A stretch of DNA of 64,000 nt from Cladorrhinum sp. PSN259 (lineage: Eukaryota > Ascomycota > Sordariomycetes > Sordariales > Podosporaceae), in contig MU867076.1 in the NCBI GenBank assembly GCA_033725935.1, forward strand, positions 1 through 64,000. The letters are read 5' to 3'. The notes below the pieces were generated by a model. That model ran no database searches. It had not been told where the DNA came from and saw only the letters and a list, made by a program, of their open reading frames with translations. Made by a program: the position numbers and the translations under genes. Of the stretch, positions 55,757 through 64,000 are shown one piece after another. Each line of letters starts with the position of its first letter. The first letter of the stretch is position 1.

Positions 55757-57132
55757 CTACATCTTGAACCACTCATGCTCCACAACCGCCTCCGCACTTA
55801 TCCTCTCCTCAGGCTCATACCGAAACAACATGTAGAATAAATCAGCCATAGTCTTCTGCTCCGTCTCACCCGTCCACAACACCTTCCTTTCCGGTGCCAC
55901 TACCTCTGTCGGCTTACTCAGCAGGACCTCCAACGACCACTCCTCAACTTCGAGCCCATCCGCTTCACGCTCCAAATCCGTCAAATACCTGCCCTCTTCA
56001 TCAAACCAATCCTGTCTCGCACTCCATTTATCCCACCAGTTCTCCGGCATCTTCCCAAAGAACCTCACATACTCAGCTAACAGCTCATCCCGATCATAAA
56101 TCATGTAAAAGAGTGCTATCTGCTGTCTGATCTCAAACAAAGTACATCCCAAAGCCCAAATATCACAAGCAGGGCCGTTGAGGTGCTTGAATGGCTCCTA
56201 CTCATTTTGGAGTAGTACTTCGGGTGGGAGATAATTCTCTGGAATGCCCAGGGACTCTGGTTGGGAGTCGATGGGGTAGGACTCCCCAAAGTCTATGATG
56301 CAGATTTCGGAGGGGAGGTATTCGCTTGGTAATTTCGATCTGCCGACGGTACAAGGTATTGTGGTGATCCGACGGGGAGAGGTTCTCCAGATTCTGTTTT
56401 AACTTGATACTGAATCGGTTTGCCAATGAGGGATAGGAGTTCTTCCTCGGAGAGATGATCAAGATTCGTGAGTTTGACGAGAATGTCGGATGGACGGAAG
56501 TCTCCGTGGCAGATCTTGTTTTTGTGGAGGAATTTCATGGCTTGTGCTGCTTGGTGGGCAAGCTTCCGGAGGATAGGGGTTGGATCCGCCGCGAGTTGGA
56601 GCTAAAGGTTTGACAAGACGCAGGGACCAAGGACCGGAAGGACGATGCACTGGTGGGTGCCATTTGGTCCAGTGACCGAGAAGTGGTCGGAGGGAATGGC
56701 AATATGCTGTGCACCAGGAACGTCTCTGTCGAGGTTGTTGAGGTTGAGATCAAGGATCTTATCCCGCGTGAGGTCTCCGATCATGACTTTGAGGGCTACG
56801 TAGGTCGAGTTTCTGGTGTCTTGAGAGAGCCATACCGTTCCGAATCCGCCGCGCCCGAGCTTATGGATAGTTTGGCAGCGGCCATCTGGTCCAAGCAGGT
56901 CACCAAGATGAAGAGGATGGAAGCCGCCCGATTGATACTATTTCTCCAAAGGCTCAACTCCGTCATTGATCCCATCGAGGTAGGTGCCCAATGAGTTTAC
57001 TGGGGCATGGTCCATTTCGATGTAAATGTCAGAGGCATCATCGGGATATGCGCCCTCCATCTCAACAAGTTCATCATAATTTTTATCATTGCCAGGTGAT
57101 GGTAATGGATAATTGTTTTCGTCAGTCATCAT
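55757..57132 (-). pseudogene. SRPK-like protein kinase pseudogene
   Basis: Reading minus from the ATG at 57132: an acidic N-terminus, then GGFHPLHLGD, the glycine loop LGRGGFGTVW, the ATP lysine (YVALKVM), HGDFRPSDIL in place of HRD, IIDFGES (DFG) and DIWALGCTLFEIR, ending at 55757. This is the fungal SRPK-like order. Lesions: TAG at 56938-56940, TAG at 56602-56604, a one-base-type frameshift near 56325, and TAG at 56198-56200. All three stops fit CAG to TAG. The motifs are otherwise well kept, so decay is recent. Unlike the HET gene, the frameshift makes it a plain pseudogene unless the region was misassembled. Confidence 0.8.
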
Positions 57133-60100
57133 GATCAAATGGCGCAAAGTTGCAACGTGATGCAGTCACGACTGGGACTGAGGTGTGGTGCAGAGAAATA
57201 TGTGGACAAGTTTCACCCGATCGCAATGATGAAGTTTTGTGTTTTGCGTTGGTGATTGTTGCAGTGGAAGAAGTTTCATGATGATTGGCTCAACTTCAAC
57301 GCCAAGAGCTGTAAATACAACGTCGCTGCGGATACACGATGAGCTTGATCTACATGGCGTTTGTCTTACCATCAGGCAGGTCAAGAAGGCATTTCCTCTG
57401 TTCTCATTGAAAGAGCCGGGGGATATTATGATGTTGAACTCAGGTGCACATGTGCTTAAGGCCAACTTTTTGAGGACGGAACGATTAAAATGTTGAATGA
57501 CTGAGCTGAACCATGCATGAAACCTCAGAGGTGCTTTTCCAATCAAGATTTCCCTGCGCTGCTAAGAGGACCAGGAGTCTTTCGCCGTTCAATGTTTATA
57601 TTTTCTGTCTATTCTCGGCATATTCTCCCATTCACATTCACCTGAATTGTCACCGATCTAAAGGCAGATATTTTATTTAGGTGCTAAAAGAAGAAAAACC
57701 GCGCCTCAATCTACTCGTGGACCCTTGTGAGCTTTGCCAATGTCAGCCCAGAACTGGAACACATGACGTTCTCAACAGTTGCATAACAAATATGAATTTG
57801 TCAGTTCCAGTCTCAACATCGATACTGAGCACACCTTGTTCATGCATCAGTGGCGCATCTTTCCAACGCCTCCGGCAGGCAAGCTGCACGTGGGATAGGG
57901 TGCCGCTGTCGTTGGCGTTCATCGCCATGTTAGCCTCAGACTTTGAGCGGCATTTTCCGACAGGAATGAAGGTGTATTTCGGATTACATCGCAGGGAACT
58001 CGCCACGTCGTCATCAGCATCAAATCGAAGGACGTTGGCATGGTTGAGTCCGGATCTTCAAAACAGTTTCCTCTCGCTGTGTCTTATTATTGTGCTGTAA
58101 ATTGCATGCTTGTTGATTCATTCTCGTGGACATTATAACTGACAGATATTGATCCTCCTGTGATAAAAATGAAACTTTAGGATTTCCTCGTCCCGCCTTC
58201 CTGCCTGCCTGCCTGCCTGCCGGCGTCCTTCATATTTCGGTACCCGACAGTTCTCTAATGCATGTCCACGGTACATATACGATGTGGCGGTGAGGAAAAA
58301 ACAGGGAAATTTGGAATTCCATACTTTCTTCAAGCAAATAGAATGCCTGGGACAAAAGAGAGCAAGGGAGTGGCACAGCGAAGGCGAAATGCATGACGGT
58401 AGGGTAACAAAGCGGACAGTCCCCGAGTATCGCGAAGCCCTACTTGTGATCGTCGTCGGTGAATAGATTACGTACTTTTCCGTTTCCCATATCGGCGTTT
58501 ACCAAATTTAACTTTTCTCTGGAACGTATGGGGTTCGAAATACGACATTGTTTAACCACATTTGTGAGCCACAGAGCTTCATTTTTCCATCCTGTCTCGC
58601 TTTCCTGTTTTGCCTCCAGTAGTGTTAAATCACGAATGGTCACCACTTTGGAGGCATCAAAAACTTACCTTATCTATCTAGTGTCCCTGAGTGCCGTTCT
58701 AACCGTGTCTCCCTCATCTTATTCAGATTCGTGATAGCACTAACGAGGTGCAAATCGTGGGAAGAGCATGGGGTAAGTATTAGGGGTGGTTATATGCAAA
58801 CTAGGGTTGCGATAAACATTTAGAGTTATTTTTTGGGATAGAACAACAGGATCATCGAGATCTGCGGCCAAAGAAATTCCAGAATGTACAGGAACACATG
58901 CAGTGAAAGAATGAAACCTCTGTCGCCCTGTGTCATCTGAACTCGTTCAACGTTTGTTGGCCACACAGTGTTCATGCATTCAGGTGTCGTTCTGACGAAG
59001 GAGGGTATAACCCCCACGTCTTATCATGGCTCAAAAGGTAGGTACATATGCAAGCGTGGCATCATGCAGCATCTTGAGTGATATGAATCTTTGCAAACAG
59101 TGGAGAATCTGGGCATGTAACGCTTTGGATCAGATCAGGTGAGTGAGATTGTCAGGTTGCCGCTCACTTCCAAGAAAAGCTAAAAGAAACGACGAGAACA
59201 AAAGGATTCGTGATGGTGCTTCGGAAACGATTCGATACCCGTGGCGGGCCGTTTATAGTGCGGACGCCAATAAGCTACCCTGATCGCCCCATGGGTCACA
59301 CACAGAACAGCTGTCCTGAAAAAGATAGGTAATCCGAGAAACCTGGCTGTGGTTTTGGTCGGTATGGCATCCAATAGCCATTGGCCCTTTAGCGAAGACT
59401 GTGCCATTCGTCTGCAAGCCACATGCGTAGGTTTAGAAACAGGATAGGCATATTCTGTCCCCCTTGAACAAGATTTGTCGATCTGATGCACCACAGCATT
59501 AGCGCCCTGTTGGTAGCCCGAAATGTGCACAATATGCCCCTGCTTAGCCAAGGAAGTAAACACTGATACATGACACTGGTCAAGAAGCAATACTGCAACG
59601 TCGCTTGGCTTGTCATTGTTGATGCATATCCCTGGTGTGGGCTGACGGGCTTGGCTGCATTTTCGAGTAGCATTGAGAACATATCGCCGCCTTAACAGAT
59701 GCCTGCCTGTTTTTCTTCCCAGCAATGTTAGGGAGATACCAAATAAAATGGGCTCCAGTGCGGCTGAGGGCCCTTTTGCATGCAACGATCTGGATAATAC
59801 TCCCGAAGAGGCACAGAACCGGTCAGTTTGCACGGTTGGAAACAAGACATCTACTTACTACATAATAGTCGGCCGAATCTTACACCGATCTTCATTATTT
59901 CTTATCCAGTTTTAACCTTCCCATTAGCACCGTCCCTGATAATTAGGACCAATACTGCATGATGATCAGGGATGCCAGATATCCGCTCCCTTCAACATAA
60001 ACCCTCGGTCACCTCCCAGTACTCGCAGCAAAAAGGCTACGCACGGGAACATATCAGCTTGCCCCTTCCAAGGCAGACAGCCAGCGCCTTAATGGGTTCA

Positions 60101-60945
60101 CAACATGCAATTCCGTTGTTCCTGTCGACCTTGAGGTTGGACAAGCTTTGAGGCTGCTCCGAAAGCCGACATGATGTTTTTCCGGTGCCCCATTGGGTTC
60201 ATACGCAGGTGGCGTAAGCTTCTACCTCTATTTGAAATTGCTGCGCACGGGTAGGCTTTCCCTGATTCCGGAGACATCCTAACCGTATTTGGTATCACTT
60301 GATGTACCTTTGGGGGGGGGGTTATTCGTTGGCAACCAAAGGATGGGCGCCCTCGGTAAGCTCGCCCGACTGTTTCATTCAATAGGTCCATCAGAGCGAA
60401 TGAAATGGATGATTGGGGAGTATTCCGGTGGCAATCCAAGTGGGTTTACATTACTCTTTACATCACCGAAATCCGGTAATCTTCCCGACACCGGCCCCCT
60501 TTTGTTGACATCAGTCCACTTCCTTGAGCCACTTACACATGTTCCGAAATCGCATTGCGTGCTCTCCTTTGCCTCTCTTGTCGGATCAGCACCTTGTTTT
60601 TGTCAACTGGACGATGGATGCAAAAAACAATAAAGACAAATTAATAATCAGGATAAAGTATTTCAGAAAGGAACCGTGACACATTAACGAATCGCTCTTG
60701 CCCTTTTTCTTTGCTAGCAGCCCTTAGCCCTTCCTATGCATATGCGGCTTTATCAGGCAATCATCGGTGTTGCCTTGCACCCCTTAAACAGCACGGGCAG
60801 CTGACAAAAAAAGGCCGGCATATATCAAGGTAGTCATTCCAAGCTTTCAAAGTTGTCCTTTACCCACCCAGATATAATCCCTGTTTCCTGCCAACACCTT
60901 TTTGTCGCAAGTGGTGGACCAACTATTTCCCATACATAGCCAAGA
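57133..60945. other. Long intergenic stretch
   Basis: Nearly 4 kb with no gene I can support. The longest frames (59180-59845 minus, 57681-58100 plus) have no domains, no suitable start and no splice context. A CCTG microsatellite lies at 58200-58221 and a G run near 60311. Part could be long UTRs or a decayed gene. Confidence 0.5.
58200..58221. repeat. CCTG microsatellite
   Basis: Five consecutive CCTG units, followed by CC. Confidence 0.85.
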
Positions 60946-62541
60946 ATGGAGAATAATGAAGAGAGAAAAAAGTCCCACCGAGGACGAAAACGATGGACCG
61001 AGGAGGAGGATGCAATCCTTTACGACGAGGCCAACAAGCAGTGTAAGTTGGAATCCTTCTCCCATATAAAAACCCACCTTTGCCCTCACATTGCAGCTGA
61101 CGTGAGATTAACAAATGCCAAGCATCAAATGGTAGTGTACGAGACTGGAACAAGATAGCCACAAAGCTGCCGGGCAGAACCAACAAGGACTGCCGCAAGC
61201 GATGGGTGAACAAGGTCTGCGGCGGACTGAAGAAGGGGTTATGGGACCGCGAAGAAGACCAGCGCTTGCAAGCAGCCGTCGAGAAGCATGGATTGAAGTG
61301 GCCCCTTGTCGCTGCCGAAGTCGGATTTCGGAGTCCTGATCGCAAGTTCACCCAACATCACAACCTTCTCTCAAGGCAATCCTCATTAATACTTGTCCTT
61401 ACCAGAATGTGCCAAGAGATGGCAATACGGATTAGACCCCAGACTCAAGCACCGTGAATGGACTCAAGATGAGGTTTGAGACTTGAAATTCTTCATCATC
61501 GTCAAACACCCACTGACTCAAGTTCAGGATGATCTTCTGTTATCCTTGGCCCAACTACATGGGAGGCAGTGGAAAGCATTCCAACAGAAACACTACCCAA
61601 CCAGGTCTAGAATCGACCTCAAGAATCGGTAAGAATTGTACTCGCCATGTTTTTCTATGCCGTCGTTCAACCACTAACTTCCTCCCAGTTATACCATCTT
61701 GATGCGGAGAATGAACAACAACGGAGGTGACCAAGACTCGACATGCCCAGATGATGAGACCTCAGAGACCAGCTCAGTATCAGGGGCCGGCAGCGATGAA
61801 GGGATGATAAGTAGTGGTGCGCATTCAAGAACAGGCTATGAGAGTGATCATGCCCATCACAACGGCATTGACCATCAACACCACACGTCCAACATGCAAG
61901 GGCTCCATCAAGCAGATTGGCTCGCCGACATGTCAACATACTTCACACCACCACTCACTCGAACTTCATCCGGTCATCACCACGGCTCACTAGGCCACCA
62001 CCTGGATTCAGATTCCCTCGGGGACGGAATCACCCCTACTAATCATCTGGGAGGGCTTGATTTTCTAGATTCGGCGACGCCGATGAACATGACTTCCTCC
62101 ATGTCTCACAACTTACTTGCCAGCACTTGGGATGACCCGATACTCGGCACTTCTTATCTCCACGGGTATACATCTGCACCAGCAGCAGGACATGGGACTT
62201 TCAGTGCGACCTCAGATATTCCAAGCACCACAAGCATGGAAGCAAAACAGGACATCAACATGGAAATGCCACTGAACTTTGACCCAGAGCTGATGAACCA
62301 TTCTGGACCAAGAGTCGTGCATACTACAGCATCACAATCACATGCAGCGAACGGCGGCATGGTGGACCCAGATCATGGTGCTGGTCCATCAGATATGCAG
62401 ACGGAAGAAGACGGAGAGGGGCCGGGGGACATGGGAAAAGTAGTCATTGCGGTTGATGGATGCGACAAGGACACGTTGGATTATTTGTTTAGTATGACTC
62501 GTCCGATTAAGCAGAGGGTCAAGATGGAGATCACCATGTGA
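60946..62541 (+). CDS. Three-repeat MYB/SANT transcription factor
   Basis: Five exons (60946-61042, 61123-61341, 61406-61473, 61528-61628, 61689-62541) encode 445 residues. The first SANT repeat opens with RKRWTEEEDAILYDEAN, crosses intron 1 and ends WNKIATKLPGRTNKDCRKRW. The second runs from KKGLWDREEDQRLQ to CAKRWQYGLD, the third from REWTQDED through WKAFQQKHYPTRSRIDLKNR. Intron 2 has a GC donor (GCAAGT) with a CAG acceptor; no GT donor there keeps the frame. Intron 1 uses an AAG acceptor; introns 3 and 4 end in CAG. The C-terminal half is His/Ser/Asp-rich and disordered-looking, ending CDKDTLDYLFSMTRPIKQRV. It should be a nuclear DNA-binding regulator; target genes are unknown. Intact. 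Confidence 0.87.
61342..61405 (+). other. GC-AG intron of the MYB gene
   Basis: The donor is C|GCAAGT and the acceptor is ACCAG. Splicing here joins GAT-C to AA-TGT and gives SPDQCAKRW, the conserved end of the second SANT repeat. Confidence 0.75.
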
Positions 62542-63014
62542 TTGTCGAATGCTTTGTCAGTTCAGATGGGTGCGGTAGTGCGAAAGAAAAGAAAGGGAGT
62601 GTTTTAAACAACAAATCTAGCTACCGCAGTGATGTATTTGATCATATGTGGCCCGAGCCTTGGAAAGGGATTCCATCAATATTCGCTCGTCCAAACGTAA
62701 TAATGTGATGACAAGACCAACATTCCAACAATAACATTGCTTTGCATACTGCATCAAACCGCCTGGCGCCGTCGGACCTCTCCACATTTCCCCCCTCCCA
62801 AAATGATCACGACAAGACGTCATCTTCACAACAACGCCAGAGTCCAAGCGCGCATCATGACACTGCCTGATATATCACAACCTCCCAGCCCCTCTTCCAT
62901 GCTTTCACTGCAATCCTATTCCCATTTCTCTGACAATTCTTCAAGAGAAAAATTCGTCATCTGAGCATCTTCCCTAAAATAGTCTACTCTGAGAATACCA
63001 CCAAATCCATCAAA
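62542..63014. other. Intergenic between the MYB and mitochondrial protein genes
   Basis: No gene seen; it contains the 3' end of one gene and the promoter and leader of the next. Confidence 0.6.
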
Positions 63015-63776
63015 ATGATGCCCGGAATCCGCATCGTGAAATCCCTTCGACCCTCAACTATCCGGAGCACCAGCCTCCTTCCATGTCGCGCCGCCCGCTC
63101 CCTCAGCACAACCCTTCCCCGTCCAGCATCTCCCAGCCCCGCAGACCCCCGAGGCGGCGACCCAGTAGATGACATCGACGTAGTCTTCGACTACCCCTCC
63201 GAAGCCCAAGGTTCCATCTCCAACTCCCCTCCATCTCTAGAGTCGTCCGGTCTGGGAGCAGGTCTCTACCCGGGAGGCAAGTACACCGGCAAAGGCATAG
63301 ACGACACCATCGGCTCGATGAGGCACACCATGGGCAGCATGAAGGAAGGGATGAAGGATACCATGGATGAGATGAAGGACGGCATGGGAGAGATGAAGGA
63401 CAACATGATGGGTGAGGCCATGGGAAGCATGGGCGGCGTCGGACGGATGGTGGGAAGTCAGTTCAAGGAGCCCATGAAGAGGATCGACAAGGAGATGGGG
63501 TATCCTGATAATAATGTAATGTGAGTTTTGAAGAGTCAAAAAAAGAAAAAGGGGTTGATGCTAATGACGATTAAAAATAATAGTTATGCCGGACTCGGGG
63601 CACTTGGACTGGGAGCTCTTTACATGACACTTCGTGAGCCACCTCCAACCGAGGAGATTCGTCGACGAGATCCGACCGTCGATGCGAGACGGACCATGCG
63701 TAACGCAAAGCACGACTACCCAGCTCATGCACCTCTCGAGAACAAGGTTGAGAAGATGATTGGACGCAGTGGTTAG
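63015..63776 (+). CDS. Predicted mitochondrial single-span membrane protein
   Basis: Two exons (63015-63520 and 63584-63776) encode 232 residues; the 63-bp intron has a GTGAGT donor, a GCTAATG branch-like site and a TAG acceptor. The N-terminus (MMPGIRIVKSLRPSTIRS, with RAARSLSTTLPRP soon after) is basic and hydroxylated, as in mitochondrial presequences. The middle is a run of Met/Gly/Lys/Asp heptad-like units (MKEGMKDTMDEMKDGMGEM) that would form an amphipathic helix. Across the splice comes a short Gly-rich membrane segment (YAGLGALGLGALYMTL), followed by a charged tail. I do not recognise the family by name. Location in the inner or outer mitochondrial membrane is inferred from the presequence and span. 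Confidence 0.8.
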
Positions 63777-64000
63777 GAGCCAAGTCAGTATCTTCGTTTC
63801 CGAGTTGTATGGATGGATATTGGAGTCACCGGCTCGCTTGTGACGACGAGAGTAAAAAAAATATGCTTCGGACAAAAGCGTACTGGGGCAAGGAATAACC
63901 ACATCAAAGACTGACCTTAGCTGTAGGTTGTGGTTGTGGTGGTACAAAAAGAAAAAAGTAGTCATGATCATTTCCAAATGTTCCCCTTTCCGCTGATCCT
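63777..64000. other. 3' flank at the window end
   Basis: Nothing recognised. Confidence 0.5.

Noticed and set aside
59180..59845. 221-codon minus-strand open frame
   Set aside because: It begins at TTG and not ATG, and has no domain, signal or splice context.

Overview
The window looks like a chromosome segment of a filamentous ascomycete (Pezizomycotina). Evidence: short introns with GT donors, CTAAC/CTGAC-type branch sites and CAG/TAG acceptors; a HET-domain gene; a NACHT-type STAND gene; a GH43 glycosidase, a secreted RNase T2 and several small cysteine-rich secreted proteins; and LTR retrotransposons crowded with CpA-to-TpA changes and TAG/TAA codons, the mark of repeat-induced point mutation (RIP). 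I cannot name the species.

Layout. 1-5372: a minus-strand Ty1/Copia element, RIP-damaged, with its 3' LTR cut by the window edge. 5420-6294: an old chromovirus LTR with a younger solo LTR nested in it. 6295-8160: no recognisable gene. 8360-11029 (-): a HET-domain gene that is open end to end except for two in-frame TAG codons. 13320-14340: a second Copia RNase H remnant split by a solo LTR. 15493-22659 and 23930-31084: two full-length Gypsy chromoviruses (A and B) in direct orientation, each with equal-length LTRs and perfect 5-bp target duplications. A sits inside an older acidic reading frame; B sits at the first splice site of a small RIP-damaged gene. 31512-39798: an 8.3-kb segment between two matching inverted repeats. 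It carries a secreted DUF1996 protein, a NACHT/STAND protein, two more chromovirus LTRs and a reading frame split by one of them.

40133-64000 is mostly ordinary gene space: an SH3b-like secreted peptide, GH43, a 738-bp TIR element (44107-44844), an eight-cysteine secreted protein, a large secreted protein with a Stig1-like motif, RNase T2, a secreted protein built from repeated exons, an SRPK-like kinase pseudogene, a three-repeat MYB factor with a GC-AG intron, and a mitochondrial membrane protein.

The genes do not form one pathway. Two themes recur. One is secretion (DUF1996, SH3b-like, GH43, cysteine-rich, Stig1-like, RNase T2, exon-repeat protein), as expected of a plant-associated or saprotrophic lifestyle. 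The other is non-self recognition (HET, NACHT) beside transposons. The least expected signals are the chromovirus LTR cassettes, whose inverted arms change sequence together between copies; the inverted-repeat pair around the NACHT gene; the TAG-only lesions in HET; and the symmetric phase-2 exon repeats. Gene models were built by hand from splice signals and reading frames; no homology search was run.
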